Source: Pseudoneobacillus sp052180215
GTDB taxonomy: Bacteria > Bacillota > Bacilli > Bacillales > Cytobacillaceae
Direction: 5' to 3'
Assembly (NCBI RefSeq): GCF_052180215.1
Contig: NZ_CP197471.1
Coordinates: 3,806,001 to 3,870,000, forward strand
Length of the DNA: 64,000 nt
Part shown: piece after piece, positions 33,046 through 41,826 of the stretch
Numbering within the stretch: position 1 is the first letter of the stretch
Layout: each line of letters starts with the position of its first letter
Notes under the pieces: model-generated
What the model was told of the DNA's origin: nothing
The model's input: only the letters and a program-made list of their open reading frames with translations
Databases searched by the model: none
Made by a program: the position numbers and the translations under genes

Positions 33046-35562
33046 TTATTTCCCTTTTCCGCAGCAGTTTTTGTATTTTTCGCCGCTTCCGCAGATACAT
33101 GGGTCGTTACGGCCAACGTCAATAGACTTAGTGACAGGCTTTTTCTTCACCTTGCCGCCTTCGCCTTCTTTCGGATCTACTGCATGACCTTTCGCAACCT
33201 CTTGGCGCTGCAAGTTGTTACGGATTTCCGCTTTCATCACGTATTTAGCAGCATCTTCTTCAATAGAAGCAATCATGTTTTCAAACATCGCAAAGCCTTC
33301 AGACTGGTATTCACGAAGAGGGTCAATTTGTCCATACGCACGAAGGTGGATACCTTGACGCAACTGATCCATCGCATCAATATGATCAATCCACTTAGAA
33401 TCTACAGAACGAAGAACGATAACCTTTTCGAATTCACGCATTTGCTCTTCAGTTAGCAATTCTTCTTTCTCGTTATAGCGCTCCTTCACCTTGGCAAAAA
33501 TCGTTTCCACCATATCCTCTGGGTCTTTACCATTAAGGTCATTTAAGGTAATGTCGCCTTCATGTAGAAGATTACCATTTACATAATCCACAACACCTTG
33601 TAAATTCCAGTCTTCAGAATCTTCATCTTTTGGCGTATGAGCTTCCACATTGCGCTCAATAGAAGCTAAAATCATCGCTTCGACAATTTCACGAAGATTT
33701 TCAGCATCGATGACATCATTACGTTGTTTATAGATAATTTCACGCTGTTGGCGTAAAACATCATCATAGGATAATAGCTGCTTACGAGCATCGAAGTTAT
33801 TACCCTCTACTCGTTTTTGCGCAGATTCAACGGCTTTTGATACCATTTTACTTTGAATAGGCTGGGTATCATCCATACCTAAACGCTGCATCATCGCCTT
33901 CATATTGTCAGAACCAAAGCGACGCATTAATTCATCTTCCATAGATAGATAGAATTGCGTTACCCCTGGATCCCCTTGACGTCCTGAACGTCCACGAAGC
34001 TGGTTATCAATACGACGAGATTCATGGCGCTCTGTACCTACAACCGCTAAACCGCCAAGCTCTAAAACGCCTTCACCTAGCTTAATATCCGTACCACGAC
34101 CTGCCATGTTCGTCGCAATTGTTACCGCACCGCGGTGGCCCGCTTCTGCGATAATTTCTGCTTCACGTTCATGGTTTTTCGCATTCAAGACATTATGACG
34201 AATGCCTTTTTTCGTTAAGTAGTTAGAAATTAATTCTGATGTTTCGATGGCAACCGTACCAACTAGGACAGGCTGACCTTTTTTATTACGCTCCGCAATG
34301 TCCTCACAAACCGCACGGAATTTCCCGTCCATTGACGCAAAAATTAAATCTGGACGGTCATCACGAATAACTGGTTTATTCGTTGGAATCACGATAACGT
34401 TCATATTATAGATATTACGGAATTCTTCTTCTTCCGTTTTCGCTGTACCTGTCATACCAGACAGCTTTTCATACATACGGAAGTAGTTCTGGAACGTAAT
34501 CGTTGCCATGGTCATACTTTCGTTTTGAACCTCTAGGCCTTCCTTCGCTTCAATCGCTTGGTGTAAGCCTTCACTATAGCGACGTCCCTTCATTAAACGA
34601 CCCGTAAATTGGTCAACGATGACGATTTCGCCATCCTGCACGACATAGTCTACATCAAGATGCATACTTGCATGTGCTTTTAACGCTTGGTTAATGTGAT
34701 GGTTTAAGGTTACGTGTGAAATATCAAATAGGTTATCAATTCCGAAGGCACGTTCACTTTTATTGATACCTTCCTCTGTTAATTGAACACCCTTTGTTTT
34801 TTCATCATACGTATAGTCCGTATCCCTTTTTAACATTCGAACAAACGCATTCGCCTGAATGTATAGGGATGTTGATTTTTGTGCAGTACCAGAAATGATC
34901 AAAGGAGTACGCGCCTCGTCGATTAAAATCGAGTCAACCTCGTCAATAACGCAAAAATATAATCCGCGTTGTACCTTTTGATTTTTATAAAGAATCATAT
35001 TATCACGTAGATAATCGAAACCAAATTCATTGTTGGTTCCGTACGTAATATCGGCCGCATAAGCCTCTTGCTTTTCTTCCTTAGTCATACTGTTTAAGTT
35101 AAGACCAACGGTTAAGCCAAGAAACTCATATAGCTGACCCATTTCTCTCGCGTCACGGCTTGCTAAGTATTCGTTTACCGTGATAACGTGAACACCTTTC
35201 CCAGAAAGAGCATTCAAATAAACAGGCATCGTTGCGGTTAAGGTTTTACCTTCCCCTGTTTTCATCTCAGAAATATTTCCGTCGTGTAAAGACGCACCAC
35301 CCATAATCTGAACAGGATATGGATACAAGCCTAATACACGGCGAGCCCCTTCACGCACAACAGCGAACGCTTCTACTAATAAGTCATCAAGTGTTTCACC
35401 ATTCTGGTAGCGCTTTTTGAACTCCTCTGTTTTTTCACGAAGCTGGTCATCTGTTAATTTTTCCGTTTCAGAAGCTAATGCCTCTACTTGATCAGCTATT
35501 TTCGTTAACTTTTTTAACTCGCGTTTATTTTGATCAAACACTTTATTTAAAATCCCAAGCAT
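33046..35562 (-). CDS. secA: preprotein translocase ATPase SecA
   Basis: 838-residue motor of the Sec pathway. Walker A MKTGEGKTL, DEVD motif II, the RGRSGRQGDPG motif VI and the C-terminal zinc-binding SEC-C tail (CICGSGEKYKNCC) are visible. Length and neighbours (prfB) match B. subtilis. AAAGGAGCG precedes ATG. Confidence 0.98.
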   Translation of the reverse strand: MLGILNKVFDQNKRELKKLTKIADQVEALASETEKLTDDQLREKTEEFKKRYQNGETLDDLLVEAFAVVREGARRVLGLYPYPVQIMGGASLHDGNISEMKTGEGKTLTATMPVYLNALSGKGVHVITVNEYLASRDAREMGQLYEFLGLTVGLNLNSMTKEEKQEAYAADITYGTNNEFGFDYLRDNMILYKNQKVQRGLYFCVIDEVDSILIDEARTPLIISGTAQKSTSLYIQANAFVRMLKRDTDYTYDEKTKGVQLTEEGINKSERAFGIDNLFDISHVTLNHHINQALKAHASMHLDVDYVVQDGEIVIVDQFTGRLMKGRRYSEGLHQAIEAKEGLEVQNESMTMATITFQNYFRMYEKLSGMTGTAKTEEEEFRNIYNMNVIVIPTNKPVIRDDRPDLIFASMDGKFRAVCEDIAERNKKGQPVLVGTVAIETSELISNYLTKKGIRHNVLNAKNHEREAEIIAEAGHRGAVTIATNMAGRGTDIKLGEGVLELGGLAVVGTERHESRRIDNQLRGRSGRQGDPGVTQFYLSMEDELMRRFGSDNMKAMMQRLGMDDTQPIQSKMVSKAVESAQKRVEGNNFDARKQLLSYDDVLRQQREIIYKQRNDVIDAENLREIVEAMILASIERNVEAHTPKDEDSEDWNLQGVVDYVNGNLLHEGDITLNDLNGKDPEDMVETIFAKVKERYNEKEELLTEEQMREFEKVIVLRSVDSKWIDHIDAMDQLRQGIHLRAYGQIDPLREYQSEGFAMFENMIASIEEDAAKYVMKAEIRNNLQRQEVAKGHAVDPKEGEGGKVKKKPVTKSIDVGRNDPCICGSGEKYKNCCGKGK

Positions 35563-35818
35563 GATAAACGCTCCTTTATATATTGAGATAAGAAGATCAC
35601 TAGAAAGTTCAAGTACCTCTGTATGTTTTTAGCAGGTGGCTTTTGCACCAGAACGATCCATAAAAAAAATCCAATGTAAGTACATTCGCTTTCCTTATAG
35701 GAGAATCCTCTTAAAATCATTCGATTTATTCCCTATCCATATTACCACTTCCGCCAAAGAGTGACAACAAATGTACAGATTGGGGGAGAGTTTGGGCGAA
35801 TATGTCCTTTTTTTATAA
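35563..35818. other. secA upstream region, nothing further recognised
   Basis: Part of a 615-bp gap between secA and the SEC-C/TPR gene. This stretch should hold the secA promoter, but I cannot place it with confidence; MITE copy 3 follows. Confidence 0.4.
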
Positions 35819-35990
35819 GGCTCTTTTCTGAAACTTTGTTTCTTTTGTAACTTAAATAAAGCGATTTCTCAGTATAGGATGATAAAACTCGTATGAAAAT
35901 CAAGAAAAGAGCTGCTCACTTATTAAGAAAAGCTGTAAAAATCCGGCTTTTGGGATTTTTACCAAAACAACATTCTATAAGAAAACAACT
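35819..35990 (-). repeat. 172-bp MITE-like element, copy 3 (inverted)
   Basis: GGCTCTTTTCTGAAACTTTG ... GAAAACAACT, the reverse complement of copies 1 and 2, with the same GTAAAAATCC/GGATTTTTAC hairpin (35936-35963). TTTTTAT-like bases flank both ends. An open frame across it (35893-36324) is not a gene. Confidence 0.85.
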
Positions 35991-36131
35991 TTTTATCAAA
36001 ATCAGCCTACAACCATTGTGTTATTATTACCATATTTATCCCGTAATAGCTCTCTTTTTATTGAGTGAATTTTTGGAAGTTTTTTCGAAAAAGTACGCCG
36101 TGTATCATTTATCGAAGCATGCCACTCCCCG

Positions 36132-36177
36132 AAAAAAACAACAACCAACAGCCATAAAAGCGGTTGGTTGTTTTCTT
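36132..36177 (-). terminator. terminator of the SEC-C/TPR gene
   Basis: AACAACCAAC ... GTTGGTTGTT with a long T-run on the minus strand. Confidence 0.88.
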
Positions 36178-38184
36178 TTATCTTTTACTTTTCTTACTTC
36201 CTACCTTCACCCATTCCTTCAACCCACTAACCTCTTTCCAAAGCTCAAGATAGTTCTCCGCGTAACCAACAGCCTCTTCCTTACTTCCAAAAGAATAGTA
36301 TTCTTGGATGGTAGCAGCAGGTAATTTCTTTTCGCCGGTTACATAATCGATTACAAAGCGATTTGTCTTTAAAGCTTCCTTCAAAAGGTTTGATGCTTTA
36401 GGAGTAAATCCATTCTCCAGCAACTCCAATAACAGCTCATTATACAATCCTTCTGTTGTTTCCTCCGGATATCTTTTCAGCAGCTCCCGAGCTTTTCCAA
36501 AAATCTTCTCCTTCAAGTAAGAAATAAATAACGGATATCTTACTCCTTGGTTATCCATTGGGTTTAAATCTAACATTTCTTTAAAATGTTTGATGGCGAT
36601 CATATCGTATCCTTGGGATTGAACGGTAAGAGCATAGTTGGCTTTGGCTCGCATGTACGGTCTTGTTTCAAGAAGTCCCCAGAAGTAGCCTTTGTTTTCT
36701 TTAAAAAACTTTTTGTCACCTAGCTCTTTTTCGGCGATTTTCATCGCTTTTTCATAAAAATCGAGTCTTAAAATGGGCTGTTCCACTTCTTCCGCTAAAA
36801 TATTATAGGCATCAGCCATGTTAGGGTCGAGTTCCAGTGCTTGACGGGCTAAGTCGAAGCGCTTTTTCCCGCTTGCTTCAAATGCCTGATAGATAAGATC
36901 CTGCGCTTGTCCCTTTTTTGATTTGGGTTTACTTGATTTCGTCTTTTCAGGTTGCTGTAAGAACGTTTGCAAGAATTCATTTGCTTCTTCCATAGATTCA
37001 AATTCTTTGCCCTGGATTTGTGACATGACATCCTGTAAAGCCTGCTCTGTTACATGCGAGACAGAGGCTGGAACGTTTTTGGTGAAGCCGATGTTCGGCA
37101 CGCTTGGCTCAATGGCCGCTTTTTCAAAAAATGGCATGACTACTGCATCCAATTCTGGTTCTAAGACATTGTACATTTCGTTAAATTTGGCTGAGATGCT
37201 GCCGACGGCAACTTCGAATTCCCCAGCCAGCTGTTTCTGTGTAAAAAGTGCTTCATCGGCCATGATGGCACCAACAAAGTATTGTACGGCTGCCGCATAT
37301 AGGTTAGGCTTTTTCAAATTTTTCGGATCTAGTTGACAATATCTATGCCAAAGAGCAAGTCCAATTGCCACCAATTTAGGCATTTGATTCATTTCTTCCA
37401 TTTTTTCTATAAAAAGGTCCGCTACATCTTGATGGATCGGTAACGGCCAGTCGAAGGACTCTGTTATCCCGTCACCACCTAAGTGCGGCATCATATCAAG
37501 TAATTCTAAAAATTCTTCAGCTAAAAATTCATCAACGGTTTCATAAGCCTGGCTCGAGTATTCAAATTGATCCTTCACATAGTTCATACAATCACTTGCT
37601 TCGAGTCTACCAAATGGATATGGTCCTGGAAAAAAGGAGAAGTTGTCTTGGAAAGGAAGAACCATCCCTAGAACATAGGTACCTTTATTCAATTCAGAAA
37701 GCTCAAAATGGCTATGAATTTTAAATTTCTTTTTACGAAGAGTATCCGATAAAAGAAGATGATTACCTTCAATCTCTTCAACTACACCTGCAGCCACAAA
37801 GGCATTTGCCCAAGATTGGAGAGCCAGCTTTAAGGTCGGGCGCTTCAGTTTCCCAGATTTATAGTGAATGAATTTTTGTAAAATGGTTTGTTCATCGTCT
37901 AACGGAGAAAAAAGAATAAACCATATCGTATGAGTAAAAGCATAGTATTCTATCTCTTTTGGGTCATGCAGTTCTAAAATGTCACAAAGATCCGCAAAGT
38001 CATCTTCTAAGTCTTCTCTATAACGAGCATCCGCAAAATCTAGTAATTCCCTTTGCAAATCGGCTAAATCAGAATCAATCAAACGTTTGATTGAAATGAC
38101 TTCTCCCTTACTCTCACAACACTTTTTGAACTTTTTGCCACTTCCGCATGGACATGGATCATTACGTCCGGTTTTCTCAGTCAT
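36178..38184 (-). CDS. SEC-C motif protein with TPR-like C-terminal half
   Basis: 668 residues. The N-terminus (NDPCPCGSGKKFKKCC, residues 8-23) is a SEC-C zinc motif like that at the end of SecA. The rest is helical, with tetratricopeptide-like repeats from ~440 (ARQALELDPNMADAYNIL, HFKEMLDLNPMDNQGVRYPL). No enzyme motif seen. SEC-C modules bind SecB, ribosomes or nucleic acid in other proteins; a chaperone or adaptor role is inference. Its ATG overlaps the stop of a UPF0158 remnant. Confidence 0.8.
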   Translation of the reverse strand: MTEKTGRNDPCPCGSGKKFKKCCESKGEVISIKRLIDSDLADLQRELLDFADARYREDLEDDFADLCDILELHDPKEIEYYAFTHTIWFILFSPLDDEQTILQKFIHYKSGKLKRPTLKLALQSWANAFVAAGVVEEIEGNHLLLSDTLRKKKFKIHSHFELSELNKGTYVLGMVLPFQDNFSFFPGPYPFGRLEASDCMNYVKDQFEYSSQAYETVDEFLAEEFLELLDMMPHLGGDGITESFDWPLPIHQDVADLFIEKMEEMNQMPKLVAIGLALWHRYCQLDPKNLKKPNLYAAAVQYFVGAIMADEALFTQKQLAGEFEVAVGSISAKFNEMYNVLEPELDAVVMPFFEKAAIEPSVPNIGFTKNVPASVSHVTEQALQDVMSQIQGKEFESMEEANEFLQTFLQQPEKTKSSKPKSKKGQAQDLIYQAFEASGKKRFDLARQALELDPNMADAYNILAEEVEQPILRLDFYEKAMKIAEKELGDKKFFKENKGYFWGLLETRPYMRAKANYALTVQSQGYDMIAIKHFKEMLDLNPMDNQGVRYPLFISYLKEKIFGKARELLKRYPEETTEGLYNELLLELLENGFTPKASNLLKEALKTNRFVIDYVTGEKKLPAATIQEYYSFGSKEEAVGYAENYLELWKEVSGLKEWVKVGSKKSKR

Positions 38185-38344
38185 CTGTTGGTCCCCCTTC
38201 TTCTATTAAAATTTCCTTTAGCCAGTCTTCCAATTCTTGTTTAGCAAAATCGTATTGAAATCGATTCCACTCATCCCAGAGGTCAGTTTCATATAATGCA
38301 TCTTTAAAATTTCGGAAAGGTTTCGGTCTGTTTAATGCTTTATA
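38177..38344 (-). pseudogene. C-terminal remnant of a UPF0158-family protein
   Basis: An open frame of 55 codons (YKALNRPKPFRNFKDAL ... DEWNRFQYDFAKQELEDWL) matches the conserved C-terminal half of UPF0158 proteins (RPKPFRRFKD...DEW). It has no start codon: TAA lies immediately upstream. Its stop overlaps the ATG of the SEC-C gene, so the intact gene was once translationally coupled to it. The 5' part has been deleted. Confidence 0.7.
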
Positions 38345-38434
38345 TTATTATTTAGTCTAGTAAATTCACTTTATAATCTCCTACGTTATGTTTTATATTA
38401 TCATTTTCGGCAGATTGGTAGAAATATATACATG

Positions 38435-38470
38435 AAAAAACACCAATCCCCTTTGTTAGGATTGATGTCT
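38435..38470 (-). terminator. terminator of the chemoreceptor/small-peptide unit
   Basis: ACATCAATCC-TAACAAAGG-GGATTGGTGT followed by T6 on the minus strand. Confidence 0.85.
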
Positions 38471-38471
38471 A

Positions 38472-38621
38472 TTAATCAGCTATATAAACCAAATAAATAA
38501 TAGAAAGGACTACAAGCATGCCCCAAAATAAAGCTATCCATATCCAATGATGATGATTGAGTAATAGGAATTCCTCCCTTTCCGATTTTTGTGGAAAGGG
38601 AATCACATTTTTATTCTTCAT
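38472..38621 (-). CDS. 49-residue single-pass membrane protein coupled to the chemoreceptor
   Basis: MKNKNVIPFPQKSEREEF, then LLLNHHHWIWIALFWGMLVV and LSIIYLVYIAD: a charged head, a His/Trp-rich segment and one transmembrane helix. The start codon lies inside the 3' end of the chemoreceptor gene (11-nt overlap ATGAAGAATAA), a classic coupling arrangement, and a terminator follows the stop. Family not recognised. Support is coding logic only. Confidence 0.6.
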   Translation of the reverse strand: MKNKNVIPFPQKSEREEFLLLNHHHWIWIALFWGMLVVLSIIYLVYIAD

Positions 38622-39588
38622 TTAAAATTGTTCCAGCTTTCTTATTTTGCACCTGCTTCATAACTTCCTCTAATTTAACGTCTACTACACTAGCATCTTC
38701 AATATGCTGAAGAATCATTTCATTTACTTCATCAAAAATGTGTTTTGTATCGGAAATTTCACTCATCACTTGTTCTGAATATTCTTTTTGTTCCTCAATT
38801 TTTCCATTCACTTCGCTGACTTCAGTTTCAACGTGATGGATAACCGATATGATATAGCCAATTTTATTGGATGTGTCCTTGCTTAGCTCAATACCTTCCT
38901 TTACAAGGCCTGTACTGCTCGTGGTGGATTTGAGTGTATCTTGAATATCTTTTTGGATATTTTGCGTTAGCTGGCTGATGTTATTGGTGCTGATGGCTGT
39001 ATTTTCGGCAAGCTTGCGAACCTCTTCCGCTACCACCGCAAAACCTTTGCCATGATCACCAGCTCGAGCCGCTTCAATCGATGCATTAAGTGCTAATAGA
39101 TTGGTTTGATCGGCAATGTCTTTGATCACCTTAACAATCATTTCAATCTCTCTCGAACGCTCATTTAATTGATTCATTTTTTTAGAGGTTTCCTCGAGTT
39201 GTTCACCAAGTTGAGTGATTAACTCTTCTACTTTGGTTACATGCTCTTTGCCTTCATCAGATTTGGTCACCATATCTTTCGCTGACTGGATGAGGTTGTC
39301 CCCTTTTTGAAAAAGCTCATCCGAGTTGTCAAAGGAAAGCTGACTTAATTCATTGACCTTGTCAAAGCGGTCTTTAATTTTGCCAACTAATTGCCCCATA
39401 ACATGATGCTGGCTGTTTACAATTTCATGCTGCTCAACGGTTCGGGATAATTCCTGATTGAAACGTTCTAGAAACACCTCGAAAAAAGCTTCCTTTTCGC
39501 GGCATTCTAAAAATATCTCATCAAACTTGTGTTGCCATTCCTTTTTCTCTTCTTCTATAAGGGTTAAGCGTTTTTTAGTGTTAAACAT
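38611..39588 (-). CDS. soluble methyl-accepting chemotaxis-type signalling protein
   Basis: 325 residues, no membrane helix or periplasmic domain. The MCP signalling hairpin is present (DQTNLLALNASIEAARAGDHGKGFAVVAEEVRKLAE), flanked by long coiled coils. The N-terminal ~110 residues are also helical with no recognisable sensor. It should join chemoreceptor arrays or signal to CheA from the cytosol; stimulus unknown. ATG 39588 (MFNTKKRLT) has GGAGG 5 nt upstream. Confidence 0.88.
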   Translation of the reverse strand: MFNTKKRLTLIEEEKKEWQHKFDEIFLECREKEAFFEVFLERFNQELSRTVEQHEIVNSQHHVMGQLVGKIKDRFDKVNELSQLSFDNSDELFQKGDNLIQSAKDMVTKSDEGKEHVTKVEELITQLGEQLEETSKKMNQLNERSREIEMIVKVIKDIADQTNLLALNASIEAARAGDHGKGFAVVAEEVRKLAENTAISTNNISQLTQNIQKDIQDTLKSTTSSTGLVKEGIELSKDTSNKIGYIISVIHHVETEVSEVNGKIEEQKEYSEQVMSEISDTKHIFDEVNEMILQHIEDASVVDVKLEEVMKQVQNKKAGTILNEE

Positions 39589-39856
39589 AAGGGCCTCCAC
39601 AGCTCATTTTTTAAAAAGCAATGTTCCTACTTTTTATTTCCGATTCTAAAATCATGATAAAATCCGATTCCAGTTGATATTTTATAGCTGAATAATAAGT
39701 ATGTAATAAACTTTCGTTATCTAATACAAGAAATGAACTCATTATTGGTCGAACCCCAGTTCCATTAGAGTGATTTTCCATCTTGATTTGATTTTACCAA
39801 TTATTAAAGTTACGAAATGTGACCGTTATCACTATATAGAGAGTAATAAATAAATT

Positions 39857-39929
39857 TTATCAGACACAAAATCGATTTTATTGGACAGCTATTTAAGTTT
39901 ATTGGACAGGTCTTTCCTGTTTATCGGAC
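39857..39929. repeat. 21-nt-period motif array, locus 3 (four units)
   Basis: TTATCAGAC, TTATTGGAC, TTATTGGAC and TTATCGGAC start at 39857, 39878, 39899 and 39921: steps 21, 21, 22 nt. Located in the 419-bp gap between the chemoreceptor gene and DUF1028, which otherwise holds only the DUF1028 terminator. Confidence 0.85.
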
Positions 39930-39969
39930 ACTGGTGATAATTCTGAAAATTCAGCCTGTTTTAAAACAC

Positions 39970-39998
39970 AAAAAAGCAGCCCCCCTCACGGAGACCGC
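39970..39998 (-). terminator. DUF1028 gene terminator
   Basis: GCGGTCTCC-GTGA-GGGGGGCTGC (with G·U pairs) followed by T6 on the minus strand. Confidence 0.78.
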
Positions 39999-40007
39999 CT
40001 TACCCTA

Positions 40008-40841
40008 TTACCCTTGTTTCTTCATATATTCCAAAATTTCTAAATCAATCTTCCCTTGTGCTTGCTCACGATTTTCGAAGTTTTCTGTATGGATATAAGT
40101 TTTCAATGCACCTAATAACTCTACACCTTCACGTAAATAGCCTAATCGAGTAAGGTTTGCTGTTAACTCTTCCTCCACAGCACCCTCAACGACCGCTACA
40201 TTCTCTTCCTTTGTAGGCGCAAAATACAACTGCTGTAAATGATAGATTCGGATTAACTCCTTAATCGGCTCTGGATGGTCATCAACACGCAAATCAATAT
40301 AGCGGTCATTAAAGCCAGCATAGCCACCCTTATCCTTTACAACCAATAGCGCGGCAGATTGTTGACCACGGCTGTCGCCACCCGCTTCTTGTCCAGCAGC
40401 TAATGCTGCTAATAAACGTTCCGCCAAGCTACCTTCTTTCGTCGTAAACACATCCGCCATCGCCTGAACGGTGCTTTCATCTACTAAAATATTACCCTGT
40501 GCCGCAAAGTTTGGCCCCATTACTCCGCCAGCCCAGCTATAACAGCCTTCACCAGTAAAAGTGGCTGGGTTACCTTGAGCATCGATTAGCCCAACTTGAC
40601 GAAGATGCTGATCAGAATCATCCCCTATTAAAATTGCCAAAGCTTCTTCAGCTGTTTTCCCTTCTGCAAACAGTTCTAAAGCTCTAGGTCCATAAGTGGT
40701 ATTTGCATACGATTGGGTGGCTACTGCCCCAACACCTGCCTTGGCAAACGGAACAACGGCCCCGACTCCAAGAAATTTCGATTGAACTGCAATACCCCAC
40801 TCTTTTTCTATCGGATCATAACCTACGATGGAGAATGTCAT
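40008..40841 (-). CDS. DUF1028 family protein (Ntn-hydrolase-like)
   Basis: 277 residues starting MTFSIVGYDP, typical of DUF1028. Conserved blocks EWGIAVQSKFLGVGAVVPFA, GAVATQSYANTTYG and AAGQEAGGDSRGQQSAALLVV are all present. The family resembles Ntn hydrolases/asparaginase-like enzymes; substrate not established. ATG 40841 has GGGAGGT ~9 nt upstream; the frame is open further up without an SD. Confidence 0.88.
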   Translation of the reverse strand: MTFSIVGYDPIEKEWGIAVQSKFLGVGAVVPFAKAGVGAVATQSYANTTYGPRALELFAEGKTAEEALAILIGDDSDQHLRQVGLIDAQGNPATFTGEGCYSWAGGVMGPNFAAQGNILVDESTVQAMADVFTTKEGSLAERLLAALAAGQEAGGDSRGQQSAALLVVKDKGGYAGFNDRYIDLRVDDHPEPIKELIRIYHLQQLYFAPTKEENVAVVEGAVEEELTANLTRLGYLREGVELLGALKTYIHTENFENREQAQGKIDLEILEYMKKQG

Positions 40842-40940
40842 TAAGATTCTACCTCCCACTTTTAATAGATAATGTTTCGACAATCGAAAGAAGAAATCCT
40901 TCTAATTTCAAAAACTTTATATAGGTAAATATATCCACAT

Positions 40941-40964
40941 AAAAAACCCTGCACATAGGCAGGG
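40941..40964 (-). terminator. terminator of the OmpR-type regulator gene
   Basis: CCCTGC-CTATGT-GCAGGG followed by T6 on the minus strand, 14 nt after the stop. Confidence 0.88.
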
Positions 40965-40977
40965 CATTTGACTAGTT

Positions 40978-41700
40978 CTATATTTCTACTATCAATTTCG
41001 GCTCATTTTCTTCTTCATTTTCTTCCACATGAAGCTTGTAGCCGATTCCCCAAACCGTTTTGATATTGAGATTGATACTATTTTGCTTCAATTTCTTACG
41101 GATACGGTTTAAATGCGTATCAATCATGCGGTCATCGTCAAGATGTTCGTAACTCCAAACGACACGAAGTAACTCTTCACGTGTGACAACAGCATCCTGC
41201 TTTTTAACGAGTGTCCAAAGAATCGAGAATTCTTTCTTTGTAAAATTAAGGACTTTTTTATCGTAATGAACTTTAAAGGTAACTTTGTTCATTGTTAATA
41301 ACCCGAATTGTATCTTATCTTCTTCTGCAGTTTTCTTAGCGGCTATGTGATCGAGTAAAACCCTAATTTTACATAGTAATACTGGAAATGTAGTCGGATA
41401 TGTAATAACGTCATCCGCCCCTGCTTCGAAATACTTGATGGTCGCTTCCTCTGATAGGGGTTTTCCTAATACAATTATAATAGAATTTAATTTTTGCCTC
41501 ATTTGTCGGCATAGCTCGAGGCTGTTTACATTTAATAGACTATGATTAATGATCACGATGTTCGGTTTCGATTCAATCGCGGTAATTAGTCCTAGTAAAC
41601 CATTATTAAATGTTTGAACCTCGTAGTAATGTTCGAAAAATTGGGATAATTTATTACTCGATTGGTTATCTTCTTCAATTATCACTAATTTTTTTTCCAT
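40978..41700 (-). CDS. OmpR-family regulator with a degenerate (pseudo-) receiver
   Basis: 240 residues: receiver-like domain (1-120) and an OmpR/PhoB winged helix (~130-228, with TKKEFSILWTLV and DTHLNRIRKKL). The phospho-acceptor Asp is Asn here (IVIINHSLL for IVLLDxxLP), and the conserved Lys of the KPF motif is Tyr (DVITYPTTF). The acidic pocket reads EEDN. Aspartyl phosphorylation is therefore unlikely. No kinase gene is adjacent; the oligopeptide operon lies just upstream on the same strand and is a candidate target. ATG 41700 follows GGGGGAG. Confidence 0.85.
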   Translation of the reverse strand: MEKKLVIIEEDNQSSNKLSQFFEHYYEVQTFNNGLLGLITAIESKPNIVIINHSLLNVNSLELCRQMRQKLNSIIIVLGKPLSEEATIKYFEAGADDVITYPTTFPVLLCKIRVLLDHIAAKKTAEEDKIQFGLLTMNKVTFKVHYDKKVLNFTKKEFSILWTLVKKQDAVVTREELLRVVWSYEHLDDDRMIDTHLNRIRKKLKQNSINLNIKTVWGIGYKLHVEENEEENEPKLIVEI

Positions 41701-41826
41701 TAGTACTCCCCCATACAGTACTAAAGACACAGTTATGCCTTCGTTTTATCATATCACAATCCTTTCTGATAGAAAACAGTAGTTGACGGAATATGACATG
41801 TTTTTTTGGAAAATTTTAAAAATATT

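Noticed and set aside
35893..36324. 143-codon open frame on the plus strand
   Set aside because: It runs through MITE copy 3 and a terminator, has no SD, and the homologous frame is not kept in the other two copies.
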